In this document: positions 1 to 9,199 of the stretch, in pieces | How the letters are laid out: each line of letters starts with the position of its first letter | Position numbering within the stretch: the stretch's first letter is position 1 | Translations under genes and position numbers: made by a program | NCBI RefSeq assembly: GCF_010994755.1 | Contig: NZ_WHSB02000012.1 | Span: 62,001 to 126,000 of the forward strand | Length of the DNA: 64,000 bases | Direction: 5' to 3' | Source of the DNA: Shinella lacus | Lineage (GTDB): Bacteria > Pseudomonadota > Alphaproteobacteria > Rhizobiales > Rhizobiaceae | Notes under the pieces: model-generated | Seen by the model: the letters and a program-made list of their open reading frames with translations, nothing else | Told to the model about the DNA's origin: nothing | Database searches by the model: none

Positions 1-1568
1 TCGCGGTCGCCATAGGGCGCAGCGCTCATGGCGTCCTTCACCATGTCCGTGCGCTTCTTGTAGACCCGCTTGAACTCATGCGCGTTCAGCGTGGTCTTGT
101 AGTGGTCGCAGCCCCAGATGTGATGGACGCCGCCCTGACCGCCGATCAGCAGCTGATCGACATAGGCCGCCGGCCGACCGACATGGGCGTCGGAGGGGCG
201 CACGTAACCTTCCTGGTGCCCGCCGAGGCGAACGACGCCGCCGCCGGGACGGCCGATATTACCGGTGGCGAGTGCCAGGTTCACCAGCGCGCCGTTGGTG
301 CGGTAATTGTCGTTGCCCCAGATCAGGCCTTTCTCGTAGCCGAACATGACGCGTCGACGCTTGCCGCCTTCCTTCGGCATGGCAATCCATTCGGCGGCTT
401 TGATGATCTGGGCTTGGTCCAGCCCCGTGATTTTTGCGGCTTCCTCCATGGATATGCGGCATCCTTCGACGGCATCCTCGAAGTTGGACAAATGTCCAGG
501 CTTGCTGTCCGATCCGCCTCGCGCGGGATAAAGCGGCGGCCGTGCTACACTTTCCCGCAAGGTCGATTTGTCGATGAATTCGCGGTCAACCCAGCCTTTG
601 TCGGCGATGTATGTAAACAGGGCATTGAATAGAGCCAGGTCGCTGCCGGATTTGATCGCGAGATGCAGGACGTTGTCCTTGCCAGCCGTTTCCTCGCTCG
701 CATTGACGGTCACCGTGCGGCGCGGATCGACAATGATAATGCGGCCCGCTTCATGCGGCTCGTCCGGCATGATCTGCTTTTTCTTCTCGAGACTTTCGCC
801 GCGCAGGTTCGGGATCCAGTGATTGAGGAAATAGTTTGTCTGGGTCTCCAGTGCATTGGTGCCGACCGCGACGATCGTGTCGGCCAGTTCGGCATCCTCG
901 TAGCAGTTGTTCAACTCGCCGACGCCCATATCGCGGGTACCGTGGACTTCCGAGTTATAGGCCGGGCGGTTGTGGATACGGATGTTCTTGACCTTCATGG
1001 CCTCGAAATAGAGCTTGCCCGTGCCCCAGGTGTTTTCGTAGCCGCCTCCGGCGCCGCCATGATCGAAGGCCGAAACGATCAGAGCGTCCTCACCCTTCTC
1101 CTTGATGATCTTCGCCGTCACGCGGGCAACAAGATCGAGCGCATCGTCCCAGCTCGTCGGCTGCATTTGTCCGTAGCGCCAGACGAGGGGATCCGTCAGG
1201 CGCTGTTGCTGGGTGTTGCGAGCTTCGGAAAAGCTCGTTTCGGCCATTCTGGCTCCGCGAACGGAACCGAGGCCGGAGTTCACCACGCATTCGTGGTCCG
1301 GCTTGATGACGACATGAACGTCGCGGCCATCCTGCTTTACGACATTGTACATGGACGGCGAATACCAGGCATCGGTTTCCGCCTGCTGTTGCTCGGACAG
1401 ATCGACGCCGAAGACGTTGTTCTGCGGATCCGTGCCGCCCTGTTTGTTGATCGGCCAGGTATAGGCGTGATAGCCGCAGCCGACTATGCAGAAGTGGCAG
1501 GTGACATTGTGCTTCTTGGCGTCCGCGGGAATGATCGGCAGACGGTCAATGTGACGTTTGAAGGCCAT
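1..1568 (-). CDS. aioA: Arsenite oxidase large (molybdopterin) subunit AioA, partial
   Basis: Catalytic subunit of periplasmic arsenite oxidase, which turns As(III) into As(V) at a bis-MGD molybdenum centre. The window edge cuts it, leaving about 522 N-terminal codons of a protein usually near 825-845 residues. The translation begins MAFKRHIDRLPIIPADAKKH and carries the 3Fe-4S motif CHFCIVGC (Cys24, Cys27, Cys31), with no fourth cysteine at the expected place, as is normal for this family. There is no signal peptide of its own; known AioA is carried out with AioB through the Tat system. The ATG is preceded by GGGAAGAAG. It lies 12 bp downstream of aioB in the same transcript. Confidence 0.97.
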   Translation of the reverse strand, partial: MAFKRHIDRLPIIPADAKKHNVTCHFCIVGCGYHAYTWPINKQGGTDPQNNVFGVDLSEQQQAETDAWYSPSMYNVVKQDGRDVHVVIKPDHECVVNSGLGSVRGARMAETSFSEARNTQQQRLTDPLVWRYGQMQPTSWDDALDLVARVTAKIIKEKGEDALIVSAFDHGGAGGGYENTWGTGKLYFEAMKVKNIRIHNRPAYNSEVHGTRDMGVGELNNCYEDAELADTIVAVGTNALETQTNYFLNHWIPNLRGESLEKKKQIMPDEPHEAGRIIIVDPRRTVTVNASEETAGKDNVLHLAIKSGSDLALFNALFTYIADKGWVDREFIDKSTLRESVARPPLYPARGGSDSKPGHLSNFEDAVEGCRISMEEAAKITGLDQAQIIKAAEWIAMPKEGGKRRRVMFGYEKGLIWGNDNYRTNGALVNLALATGNIGRPGGGVVRLGGHQEGYVRPSDAHVGRPAAYVDQLLIGGQGGVHHIWGCDHYKTTLNAHEFKRVYKKRTDMVKDAMSAAPYGDR

Positions 1569-1580
1569 GATCTTCTTCCC

Positions 1581-2108
1581 TTATAGAACGTTGGACAGAC
1601 GGCCGTAGATGAGCTCATCGACGCCTTCGGCAAAGATGTCGCCATTGTCGGCGATGCGGAGCACGTATTGCGGCAGGTTCTGCGTCGCTTGGCCCCAGAC
1701 CTGCTGGCCCCCCTTTTCAGGATCGAACACCGAGAAATGGCCGGGACAGTTGAATGTCTTGTTGTCGGCGGAATAGCTCAGCGGAAAGCCCTTGTGGGGA
1801 CAGATGGTAGAAAAGCCGACGATGTCGCCATCGGGACCGACCCCGCCTTCAACGCGCGTCCCGAGTTTGAGAAGAACGCCCGAGGCATCTTCATCGGGAT
1901 AGGCAACGTCGAAAGGTTCGTTCAGCTTGAGGTCCGAGATGTTGGCGAGACGATTGGCGGGATAGTCCACGCCGGCCGCAGCGGTAGCGGCTCTTGCCTG
2001 TGGCGCGCCGACGCCCGTGACGACCACACTAGCGCCCGCGGCGGCCAATGCCCCTCCGCGCAGGAACTGGCGTCGACCGATATCGACCATGTTTCGACAG
2101 CGTGACAT
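1581..2108 (-). CDS. aioB: Arsenite oxidase small (Rieske) subunit AioB
   Basis: Rieske 2Fe-2S subunit that passes electrons from AioA to a periplasmic acceptor. The protein has 175 residues with a Tat signal (GRRQFLRG, residues 11-18, then a hydrophobic stretch and an AQA/ARA-type cleavage region). Cluster ligands are Cys103 and His105 (CPHKGF) and Cys121 and His124 (CPGH). The second cysteine that forms a disulfide in bc1-type Rieske proteins is Phe here, a known trait of arsenite oxidases. The start at 2108 is chosen because GAGGAGGAT lies just upstream and the Tat motif then sits at the right distance; a longer open frame to 2204 would read through the sigma-54 promoter. First gene of aioBA. 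Confidence 0.96.
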   Translation of the reverse strand: MSRCRNMVDIGRRQFLRGGALAAAGASVVVTGVGAPQARAATAAAGVDYPANRLANISDLKLNEPFDVAYPDEDASGVLLKLGTRVEGGVGPDGDIVGFSTICPHKGFPLSYSADNKTFNCPGHFSVFDPEKGGQQVWGQATQNLPQYVLRIADNGDIFAEGVDELIYGRLSNVL

Positions 2109-2143
2109 GCGATCCTCCTCCATTGAATGTCGAAGGGAGCGTT

Positions 2144-2159
2144 GCAATAGCTGTGCCAA
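2144..2159 (-). promoter_or_regulatory. Sigma-54 promoter of aioBA
   Basis: On the minus strand the sequence reads TTGGCAC, five bases, TTGC, which matches the -24/-12 consensus TGGCAC-N5-TTGC exactly. It lies about 36 bp upstream of the aioB ATG, giving a short leader. The neighbouring AioR is a sigma-54-dependent activator and aioBA of Agrobacterium-type strains is known to need RpoN, so promoter and activator fit together. Confidence 0.92.
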
Positions 2160-2245
2160 CAAGTAGAGGGCTGATTTAGCGCGCCTTTTTCGCGTATCTT
2201 CCACGTGGGGGTTCGGTTTTCCAAACGGCCAGTAACCACGGCTGT

Positions 2246-3574
2246 TCAGTTGGCCGAACGTTCACTAGCTTCTATTCCGAAACGCGTCATTTTCTCCCAG
2301 AGAGTTGTACGAGAAATGCCGAGATGTCCTGCGGCCTGAGAAATCTGTCCGCCGGTTGCGCTTAGCGCCCGCAGGATCTGTCGGCGCTCTGCGGCGTCCC
2401 GCGCATCGGAGAGTGTTCCGATCCGCGGCGTATCAGATACTTTGGCAACTTCGGGGAATAGATCCGCCGGCATCACGAGCAGATTTTCCGACAGAGCAGC
2501 GGCGCGTTCCAGCCGATTGCGGAGCTCGCGGGCATTCCCGGGCCAACAGTGTTCAAGCATTGCGTCCTCGGCAAGCGTACTGATGCCCCGAACGCAGGTC
2601 TCCCTGATCTGCATGATCTCCTCGAGAAAGCGCTGAGCGAGCCACAGGATGTCTTCCTGTCGCTCACGCAGTGGTGCAAGCATGACTGGAAGGGCGGAAA
2701 GACGAAAGAACAAGTCCTTTCGAAAGGAACTGCCGTCGCTGCCAATCTCCTGATGGGTGGCACAGACAATGCGTGCCTTGAACGGGATGGATGTTTCGCT
2801 GCCGACCCGATGAAACCAACCATCCTCGATGAGACGAAGAAGTTTCGCCTGCAGAACAGGCGGCATATCACCGATCTCGTCGAGGAAGAGAATACCTTCG
2901 CCGGCACGTTCCGCGTAGCCGCGATGAAGTTGGTGAGCACCCGTAAATGCTCCTTTCTCGTGGCCGAAAAGCTCGCTTTCCAGCAGTTCGGCTGGAATGG
3001 CTGCGCAGTTTACGGCGATGAAAGGGGCGAGCGCACGCTTTGATAACTGATGCAGAAACCTGGCGCTGACTTCCTTGCCAGTGCCGGTCTCTCCCTGAAT
3101 GAGAACGGGGAGGGGATGAGAGGCATAACGCCGCAACATCTGTTCGGCCTCGCGCATGGCGCGGGAGATGCCGAGGGAGCTATTGGGCTCATCCTGCCGC
3201 TTGCTCCTTAAGCTTGATGAGACGCGATCGAGGAAAGTCGTCATGTCGAACGGTTTGGTGATGAAGTCGACCGCACCACTGCGCATCAGACGCACCGCCT
3301 GATCTATATCGGCGTAGCCAGACATGAATAAAAAGGGTGTTGCGGTATCGCGGCTGGCCTGGCGGAAAACCTCTTCACCATTCATGTCTGGAAGGCGGAT
3401 GTCGCAAACGACGAGGTCGAACGATTCAGATCCGCTGGCGAGCTCGCGCATAGCCTGCTCTCCCTTCGTCCACCATTTCACCTTGTGGCCCTCAAGCGAA
3501 AGTCGCTGGATGAGCGACTCTCCCATGATGGGATCGTCCTCGAGTATGGCGATGCGCCCTGTTTCACGCTGCAT
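2246..3574 (-). CDS. aioR: AioR, sigma-54-dependent response regulator
   Basis: NtrC-type activator of arsenite oxidase transcription, 442 residues. Receiver domain about 7-120 with phosphoacceptor Asp58 (VVCDIR) and a conserved KPFD; AAA+ domain about 135-370 with Walker A GETGTGKE (161-168) and the sigma-54 contact loop GAFTGA (208-213); C-terminal Fis-type helix-turn-helix ([19 protein letters not shown]). The ATG has a strong GGGGAGGAAAC site. It overlaps the end of aioS by 11 bases, so translation is probably coupled. It is expected to act on the sigma-54 promoter just downstream of its own gene. Confidence 0.95.
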   Translation of the reverse strand: MQRETGRIAILEDDPIMGESLIQRLSLEGHKVKWWTKGEQAMRELASGSESFDLVVCDIRLPDMNGEEVFRQASRDTATPFLFMSGYADIDQAVRLMRSGAVDFITKPFDMTTFLDRVSSSLRSKRQDEPNSSLGISRAMREAEQMLRRYASHPLPVLIQGETGTGKEVSARFLHQLSKRALAPFIAVNCAAIPAELLESELFGHEKGAFTGAHQLHRGYAERAGEGILFLDEIGDMPPVLQAKLLRLIEDGWFHRVGSETSIPFKARIVCATHQEIGSDGSSFRKDLFFRLSALPVMLAPLRERQEDILWLAQRFLEEIMQIRETCVRGISTLAEDAMLEHCWPGNARELRNRLERAAALSENLLVMPADLFPEVAKVSDTPRIGTLSDARDAAERRQILRALSATGGQISQAAGHLGISRTTLWEKMTRFGIEASERSAN

Positions 3575-5030
3575 GGCTAGTTTCCTCCCCAGGAATCAAT
3601 ATCGGCAAGTGTAATTCAATGACGGTCAGGCCGGCTTCGGTCCTCGACAAACGGATATGTCCGCCGGCTTCATCCACCAGCTTCCGGACCATCCACAGGC
3701 CAAGCCCTCCAGCTGACTGAGCGGCGGGCCATGGATCTGGCGATGTAAGGACATTGGTTGCGGCCTTCGGCAGGCCCGGCCCCGTATCGGCAACGGAGAG
3801 GATCAACGTCGAGCCGTCTTCCTTGAGGCATGTCTCCACAAAAATCGTGCCGTCATCGCCCGCGGCGGCGCTTGCATTTAGCACGAGGTTCAAAAGTGCT
3901 TGCCGCACAGTCGAGCCGGGCAGGGCAGATAGGGTGAGATTGGATGGGCTGCTCACCCAGTGCATCGTTTGTCTACGGCTCAAAATGACGGGGCCAGCCA
4001 GTAGGCGCACATCTTCCAGATCCTGTAGGACGAGAGGCTTTCCGGAGCGGTCCGGCCGGTATGTTGCCAGTGCTGCCTGTACAACATCGCGAATACCGCC
4101 GAGACCACGTTCCAGAAGGGACACACTGGTGCTCCGTACGCCTTCGTTTGCCCCATGTCGCTTCAACGTGTCGATGGAGTTGAACAGTCCTCCGAGCGGA
4201 TTATTGATCTCGTGGGCCATGCTGGATGCGAGCCGTCCTAAACTGGCAAGCTTCTCCTCCTCGGCCAATCGACGCGTGAGTGCGCTGCGCTGCTGCTCGG
4301 CTTGTACCAAAGCGTTGAAGCCATGAAACAGATCGGCGAGTTCACCCGCGCGATACGGAAATTCTTCAGCTGGAATGGTATAGGGCTGTCCGGCCGCACC
4401 AGAGCGCATGTGTTGTGCCAATGTCGCCACCGGCCTGACCATACGTCTGGTCAAGACGTATCCAACTGCGGCAAACACGAATGCCAACACAGCATTCGTC
4501 GCAAGAAGCGTCTGGAGAACCTGGCGCCTTTCCGCGACAAGATGGGTGATGTCGAAAGAGGCGTGTACGGTCCCGATCGACTTTCCCTGATAAAGGAGCT
4601 GCCTGATCCCGAACCCGGTGTTCGACTGCCATTCGATGCGGATTTCATCGTCATTGCCTCGGTCAGCGAAGGCCGGGGGAACTTCGGAAAGTACCGGAAT
4701 AGCGTGCGGATCGCTGGAAGCCAGTACCATGCCATCACGTCCAGTCACGACCGTCTCGATCGGAGACACGGCCGCAAACATCGTACGGGTGCGGTCGAGC
4801 AGGTCATAGGTTTCCCATACGTCCTGCCGCAAAACAGCCGGGATAAGAGCGGTAGACAAGCCATCGAAATAGGTTCCCACGACGCCGTTCAGATGCTGTT
4901 CCTGCATGTCATGAAGGCGAGCCAATACGCGTTCAGAGATGATGAGGCTGACGACGATCATCAGGGATGCCACCATTACCGGGACCCGAACCGTCAAGGG
5001 AATGCCGCGAACGCGCTCGATGAGGCTCAC
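3564..5030 (-). CDS. aioS: AioS, arsenite-responsive sensor histidine kinase
   Basis: Membrane sensor kinase paired with AioR, 488 residues. It has a first membrane segment near residues 15-35, a periplasmic sensor region to about 170, a second membrane segment about 175-195, a HAMP-like linker, then a dimerisation domain with His273 in SSMAHEINNPLGG and an ATPase domain with DTGPGLP and GGLGLWMV boxes. The start is GTG and overlaps the aioX stop codon (GTGA), which fixes the start. Known work on Agrobacterium has AioX pass the arsenite signal to AioS. Confidence 0.94.
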   Translation of the reverse strand: MSLIERVRGIPLTVRVPVMVASLMIVVSLIISERVLARLHDMQEQHLNGVVGTYFDGLSTALIPAVLRQDVWETYDLLDRTRTMFAAVSPIETVVTGRDGMVLASSDPHAIPVLSEVPPAFADRGNDDEIRIEWQSNTGFGIRQLLYQGKSIGTVHASFDITHLVAERRQVLQTLLATNAVLAFVFAAVGYVLTRRMVRPVATLAQHMRSGAAGQPYTIPAEEFPYRAGELADLFHGFNALVQAEQQRSALTRRLAEEEKLASLGRLASSMAHEINNPLGGLFNSIDTLKRHGANEGVRSTSVSLLERGLGGIRDVVQAALATYRPDRSGKPLVLQDLEDVRLLAGPVILSRRQTMHWVSSPSNLTLSALPGSTVRQALLNLVLNASAAAGDDGTIFVETCLKEDGSTLILSVADTGPGLPKAATNVLTSPDPWPAAQSAGGLGLWMVRKLVDEAGGHIRLSRTEAGLTVIELHLPILIPGEETSHAA

Positions 5031-5947
5031 CCCAGCCTCCGAACTCGTTCCATGTTGACCGCGATACTTTCGTAGCTTTCGGGTGGAACCTGAGTGAACC
5101 CGTCAAGCTGGAGGCGCTCAAGCACCGTTCGGCCCAGCTCGTCGCTGTGCATTTGCAGGAGCGCGTTTCTTATTCTGGCAACCGGCTGGCTTTCCCGCTG
5201 TCGTGCGGCGGCTGCGATGGGCGGGAAGCCGTGCCAGTCAGACTTCACCAGCACCCTCGTTTTCGAGAGCAGTTCCGGTTCGGTCTGTTCCATGACTTCC
5301 CAGACGTACCCATCAACGCTCCCGGAATCGGCAAGGCCGGAAGCCACTGCCCGGATCACATTGCGGTGGCCGTAGGTAAAAAATGACTTGCGAAAGAAGC
5401 CTTCCTCGGAGACGCCGCGTTCGGCCAGATAGGTTTTCGTGACGAGGTAGCCGGAATTGGAATCGGGGTCGGAGAACGCATGAATATCCCCACGACAGTC
5501 ATCAAAGGCCTGGATGTCACGATGTCGACCAACGATGAGGTAGGATTGGTAAAGCGGCTTATCACGCCACAATGGCGTGGCAACCAGCTCCAGCTCCTCC
5601 CGGAACTTCATGAACGGGTAGCCGCAAATCCAGGCGGCCTCAAGATTCCCCGAGACCAGGAGGGCAGTGACTTCCTGGTAGGTACGCTGTGTGACAAGTT
5701 GTACTTCTTGACCGACAGCGCGGACTAGGTAGGCCTGTAGTTCGTCCAGCACTTCCAGGTCATTCGATAGAAAGACGGGTGTCAACCCAAACCGGATCAC
5801 ACCAGGTCGCGGCGGCACGGACAGCAACTCGCTTCCCGCAGGCGATCCGGCGAAGCATATCGCGGACAAAGCTCCGCCTATCGCCATACGGCGCGAGATA
5901 CGACACTTGTCGGCGTACCGACCGCGCGTGTGGTCTCGATTTGACAC
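5027..5947 (-). CDS. aioX: AioX, periplasmic arsenite-binding sensor protein
   Basis: PhnD/TctC-like periplasmic binding protein of 306 residues that senses As(III) and works with AioS. It has an N-terminal signal with RRMAIGGALS (possibly Tat-type) and the family hallmark Cys108 in AAWICGYPFMKF, the cysteine shown in Agrobacterium AioX to matter for arsenite binding. The start is GTG, supported by GGGAGG six bases upstream. First gene of the aioXSR set; the stop is shared with the aioS start. A 14-bp dyad lies 45 bp upstream. Confidence 0.93.
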   Translation of the reverse strand: MSNRDHTRGRYADKCRISRRMAIGGALSAICFAGSPAGSELLSVPPRPGVIRFGLTPVFLSNDLEVLDELQAYLVRAVGQEVQLVTQRTYQEVTALLVSGNLEAAWICGYPFMKFREELELVATPLWRDKPLYQSYLIVGRHRDIQAFDDCRGDIHAFSDPDSNSGYLVTKTYLAERGVSEEGFFRKSFFTYGHRNVIRAVASGLADSGSVDGYVWEVMEQTEPELLSKTRVLVKSDWHGFPPIAAAARQRESQPVARIRNALLQMHSDELGRTVLERLQLDGFTQVPPESYESIAVNMERVRRLG

Positions 5948-5991
5948 CGACGACCTCCCTCAGCTCTCCTCCAGAGCCTAAATCAATTGTA

Positions 5992-6005
5992 CTGTCATCA
6001 GACAG
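5992..6005. promoter_or_regulatory. Dyad CTGTC-N4-GACAG upstream of aioX
   Basis: An inverted repeat CTGTC ATCA GACAG sits 45 bp upstream of the aioX start, in the 179-bp gap between phoB and aioX. The half-site resembles a PhoB half-site (CTGTCAT), but the arms are inverted rather than direct, so it is not a standard Pho box. The regulator is unknown. Confidence 0.35.
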
Positions 6006-6126
6006 ATTGTCCAACCGCTCCTCCGGGATTGAGGTGCTGGTTGCATGGATCTCAGGATTTCGCTCGCTACCACCTTTTTGCAACTATCCGGGACGGGTGC
6101 AGACACAGACCGGGAGCGGTGAAATT

Positions 6127-6819
6127 TTAATTCAAACCTGTATCCATTGAATAACCGGCGCCTCTGACGGTCCGGATCAGGTCTGGCTTGTTGGCAAAGT
6201 TAAGGGCTTTTCTGAGCCGGCCGACATGAACGTCGACCGTTCTTTCGTCTACATAGAGATCGTGACCCCAAACGCCGTCAAGGAGCTGTGCTCGGGAGAA
6301 GACGCGCCCCGGCGACGCCATGAGAAAATCGAGGAGACGGAACTCGGTCGGACCGAGCCTGACTTCACGGCGCTCGCGATGGACACGATGGCTTTCCCGG
6401 TCAAGCTCGATGTCAGCATAGCGCAAAATGGACGAGATCAATGCTGGTTTGGAACGCCTCAGCAGAGCTCTCACCCTGGCCATAAGTTCCGGAGTCGAGA
6501 ATGGCTTCACCAGATAGTCATCCGCACCTGTCGCCAATCCCCGCACACGCTCTGTCTCCTCCCCCCGTGCCGTCAGCATAATGACGGGGAGCCGCTCCGT
6601 GTTTGGTCTGGCGCGTAGACGGCGGCAAAGTTCGATTCCGGATACACCGGGAAGCATCCAATCCAGAATTAGCAGATCCGGCACGCTTTCCTGAAGAACT
6701 ATGTCAGCCTCTTCGCCGTGGCCGATTGTCTCGACAAGGTATCCTTCGGCCTCGAGGTTGTAGCGGAGCAGAACACTCAGCGCTTCCTCGTCTTCGACGA
6801 TCATGACCTTTGGGGACAT
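6127..6819 (-). CDS. phoB: PhoB-type phosphate response regulator
   Basis: OmpR/PhoB family regulator, 230 residues. The receiver (1-120) has all key residues: Glu9/Asp10, phosphoacceptor Asp53 (ILDWMLPG), Thr83 (MLTA), Lys105 (YLVKPFS). The winged-helix DNA-binding domain covers about 135-225 (LGPTEFRLLDFLM, RTVDVHVGRLRKAL, IRTVRGAGY). It is divergent from pstS. No phoR kinase is in the window, so it presumably uses the chromosomal PhoR. In arsenite oxidisers of this type an aio-linked phoB ties phosphate status to arsenite oxidation. Confidence 0.93.
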   Translation of the reverse strand: MSPKVMIVEDEEALSVLLRYNLEAEGYLVETIGHGEEADIVLQESVPDLLILDWMLPGVSGIELCRRLRARPNTERLPVIMLTARGEETERVRGLATGADDYLVKPFSTPELMARVRALLRRSKPALISSILRYADIELDRESHRVHRERREVRLGPTEFRLLDFLMASPGRVFSRAQLLDGVWGHDLYVDERTVDVHVGRLRKALNFANKPDLIRTVRGAGYSMDTGLN

Positions 6820-6868
6820 CAGCTTCGCTCCTTAGTTTCGCGGCTGTCAGGCGATTTATTACAGTGAC

Positions 6869-6886
6869 GCTTCAGTTTTGTGACAA
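6869..6886 (-). promoter_or_regulatory. Candidate Pho box upstream of phoB
   Basis: On the minus strand TTGTCAC AAAA CTGAAGC resembles the 18-bp Pho box (CTGTCAT-N4-CTGTCAT); the second arm is weak. It lies about 50 bp upstream of phoB and would allow autoregulation. Confidence 0.4.
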
Positions 6887-7093
6887 ACGCAAAATATCTA
6901 GAAATCTGGAAATATGATTGTCATCGTGAGGATTTCGGGATATCCTGCAAACCTCTCGCCATCATGGGTGCATCATGAGCGACGCATCTCTACGGTTAAA
7001 TTCAGGATAATCTTTCGTCAAATCATGTGTTAATCAAGTAAAAACCTTCCAGCTCAAATATCAATCTATCCGGATATACCATACTATACTTGA

Positions 7094-7124
7094 TTGACAT
7101 AAAACTGTCATCCAACAATACTAT
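7094..7124 (+). promoter_or_regulatory. Pho box and -10 element of pstS
   Basis: TTGACAT AAAA CTGTCAT (7094-7111) matches the Pho box layout of two 7-bp direct repeats separated by 4 bp. TACTAT at 7119-7124 is a fitting -10 hexamer at the usual distance, where PhoB replaces a -35 box. The promoter position argues against any pstS start upstream of 7183. Confidence 0.82.
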
Positions 7125-7182
7125 GACCGCCCTGCGTTCGCGGATGTCGCGTTCAGCTTTTCTGAATTCACAGAGGGTCGTC

Positions 7183-8220
7183 ATGACACACAACACGAAA
7201 ACCTTTCGCCCGGCGCGCGCCGCCTTCGCCTCTTCCGCAGCTTCGATCGTTACTCTCAGCCTCCTCGTTGCCCCGTCTTTTGCGCAGCAGGCGCCGACAG
7301 TGCTGATCGACGGCTCGAGCACCGTATTCCCCATTTCCGAAGCCATGGCTGAAGAGTTCCAGAAGGCTCAAGCCGGCAAGACGCTGGTGACCGTCGGGTC
7401 TTCTGGCACGGGCGGTGGCTTCAAGAAGTTCTGCCGCGGCGAAACCGACATCACCGGCGCTTCCCGTCCGATCAAGTCCGACGAGATCGAGCTGTGCAAG
7501 CAGAACGGCGTGGAATTCATCGAGCTGCCTGTCGCAATCGATGCTCTCGCAACGATCGTAAACCCGGCGAACGACTGGGCGACGTGCATGACCGTCGAGG
7601 AACTGAAGAAGATTTGGGAACCCGAAGCACAGGGGAAGGTCACGAACTGGAACCAGGTCCGCGGCGAATTCCCTGACGCCAAGCTCGGCCTCTTCGGCGC
7701 CGGCACGGATTCCGGAACCTACGACTACTACACGTTCGCCATTAACGGCAAAGAGCATGCCAGCCGCGGTGATTATACCGCGACAGAGGACGACAACATC
7801 ACGATCCAGGGCGTCGGCGGCGACAAGAATGCGATCGGCTTCCTGGGTCTCGCCTATCTGACCGAGAATGCTGGCAAGGTGAAGGCTGTCGAAATCAAGC
7901 AGGCCGACGGTTCGTGTGTAGCGCCGTCGATCGAGACAGCAACCGATGGCACCTACCAGCCGCTTACCCGTCCGCTGTTCTACTACGCTTCCAAGAAGGC
8001 GGCCGACGAGAAGGAACATGTGCGCGCATTCGCCGAGTTCCTGTTCGACGCCAAGAACCAGGAAGAACTGGTCAGCGAGGTCGGCTACGTCGCCCTGCCT
8101 GCCGAAGCAGCTGGCCTTGCTCTGAAGAAGTTCGAAAAGCGCGTCACCGGCAGCCACTTCGAAGGTGGGTCCAAGGTTGGCGTCACCGTTACCGATCTCG
8201 TCGCAGACGCAGCGAACTAA
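7183..8220 (+). CDS. pstS: Phosphate ABC transporter substrate-binding protein PstS
   Basis: Periplasmic phosphate-binding protein, 345 residues from the ATG at 7183, which has GAGGG upstream. It has a signal peptide ending near SFAQQA and phosphate-binding motifs of the family: [27 protein letters not shown]-like TDITGASRP and [12 protein letters not shown]. An earlier in-frame ATG at 7090 would lie inside the Pho box and is rejected. First gene of pstSCAB-phoU, PhoB-controlled. As part of an arsenic block it may be selected for how well it separates phosphate from arsenate; that is inference. Confidence 0.95.
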   Translation: MTHNTKTFRPARAAFASSAASIVTLSLLVAPSFAQQAPTVLIDGSSTVFPISEAMAEEFQKAQAGKTLVTVGSSGTGGGFKKFCRGETDITGASRPIKSDEIELCKQNGVEFIELPVAIDALATIVNPANDWATCMTVEELKKIWEPEAQGKVTNWNQVRGEFPDAKLGLFGAGTDSGTYDYYTFAINGKEHASRGDYTATEDDNITIQGVGGDKNAIGFLGLAYLTENAGKVKAVEIKQADGSCVAPSIETATDGTYQPLTRPLFYYASKKAADEKEHVRAFAEFLFDAKNQEELVSEVGYVALPAEAAGLALKKFEKRVTGSHFEGGSKVGVTVTDLVADAAN

Positions 8221-8232
8221 TCCCGATCGTTC

Positions 8233-8260
8233 CAGCAGCCGCGCGCAATCGCGGCTGCTG
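8233..8260 (+). other. pstS-pstC intercistronic hairpin
   Basis: A perfect 11-bp stem (CAGCAGCCGCG / CGCGGCTGCTG) with a 6-base loop and no T-run. Such a structure after the binding-protein gene typically protects the upstream message or lowers read-through, so that the binding protein is made in excess over the membrane subunits. Confidence 0.7.
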
Positions 8261-8275
8261 ATTCCGGAGAACAAG

Positions 8276-9199
8276 ATGTCAACGACGCTCGACGCCTATC
8301 ATCCAAGCGAAGCATTTCTGAAACGCCGACGTTTCATCGACCTGACGATGCGCGTCTTGCTTTTCTTGTCCGCCGCACTCTCGGTGTTTGTGACCGCGGC
8401 AATCATTTACGTGCTCGTAAGTGAGTCCTGGAATTTCTTCACTGAAGTGTCCTTGTGGACCTTCCTCACGGATACGGAATGGACGCCGGTCTTTTCGCAG
8501 CCGCGATATGGCATTTTGCCGCTTCTTACAGCGACACTCTGGGCCGCGGGGATCGCGATCCTGATTGCCATCCCCTTGGGAACTAGCCTCGCCGTCTACC
8601 TCAGTGAGTATGCGCGCCCGGCCGTCCGCGAAACCGTAAAGCCGGTGCTGGAATTGCTTGGTGGCGTCCCGACTGTCGTCTTCGGTTACTTTGCTCTTTT
8701 GTTTATCACGCCGCTCCTCCAGACGTTCATACCCGGGCTGACGGGTTTCAATCTCCTTGCTCCGGGGATCGTGCTCGGCATCATGATCATGCCCTACATC
8801 GTCTCGATCAGCGAAGATGCCATGCGAGCGGTTCCTGCTTCGCTGAGGGAAGGGGCCTATGCCTTGGGCATGACAAGGCTGCAGACCTCTTTCAAGGTGA
8901 TCATTCCAGGAGCCTTCTCCGGCATAACTGCCGCATATCTTCTGGGCATGTCACGGGCGGTTGGCGAAACAATGGTTCTTGCTATCGCTGCAGGTCAGAA
9001 TCCGAATCTGACGGCCGATCCTCGTGAAGGTGCAGCGACAATTACATCATACATCGTGCAGATGAGTCTCGGTGACCTGCCTCACGGCTCGCTAGCCTAC
9101 CAAACCATTTTCGCAGCAGGCCTCGCACTCTTCGTCCTGACGCTGTTCTTCAACATCATCGGCTTCTTTCTTCGCCGTCGCTTCCGGGAGGCTTACTGA
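8276..9199 (+). CDS. pstC: Phosphate ABC transporter permease PstC
   Basis: Inner-membrane permease, 307 residues from the ATG at 8276 (CCGGAGAACAAG upstream). It has six or so membrane segments and the permease EAA-type loop around REGAYALGMTRLQTSFKVIIPGA. It follows pstS after the hairpin and its TGA overlaps the pstA ATG (TGATG), indicating coupled translation. Confidence 0.93.
   Translation: MSTTLDAYHPSEAFLKRRRFIDLTMRVLLFLSAALSVFVTAAIIYVLVSESWNFFTEVSLWTFLTDTEWTPVFSQPRYGILPLLTATLWAAGIAILIAIPLGTSLAVYLSEYARPAVRETVKPVLELLGGVPTVVFGYFALLFITPLLQTFIPGLTGFNLLAPGIVLGIMIMPYIVSISEDAMRAVPASLREGAYALGMTRLQTSFKVIIPGAFSGITAAYLLGMSRAVGETMVLAIAAGQNPNLTADPREGAATITSYIVQMSLGDLPHGSLAYQTIFAAGLALFVLTLFFNIIGFFLRRRFREAY

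Larger units (their letters stand above)
6820..7182. other. phoB-pstS divergent regulatory region
   Basis: This 363-bp gap has no gene. It holds a candidate Pho box for phoB, a clear Pho box for pstS and two CTGGATATAT-like motifs: AATCTGGAAATATG at 6902-6915 and a TATCCGGATA palindrome at 7067-7076. These resemble the motif found over the arsR start codons at 13213 and 17015. Joint control by PhoB and ArsR is therefore likely but not shown. Confidence 0.55.

Noticed and set aside
78..1586. Long plus-strand open frames opposite aioA
   Set aside because: They mirror the aioA coding sequence on the other strand; the minus frame gives a full AioA match with cofactor motifs.
7090..7182. Earlier PstS start at 7090
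   Set aside because: It lies inside the Pho box; the ATG at 7183 has a ribosome site and begins the signal peptide properly.
7168..8274. 368-residue minus-strand frame opposite pstS
   Set aside because: Mirror of the pstS coding sequence; no start signal and no domain.
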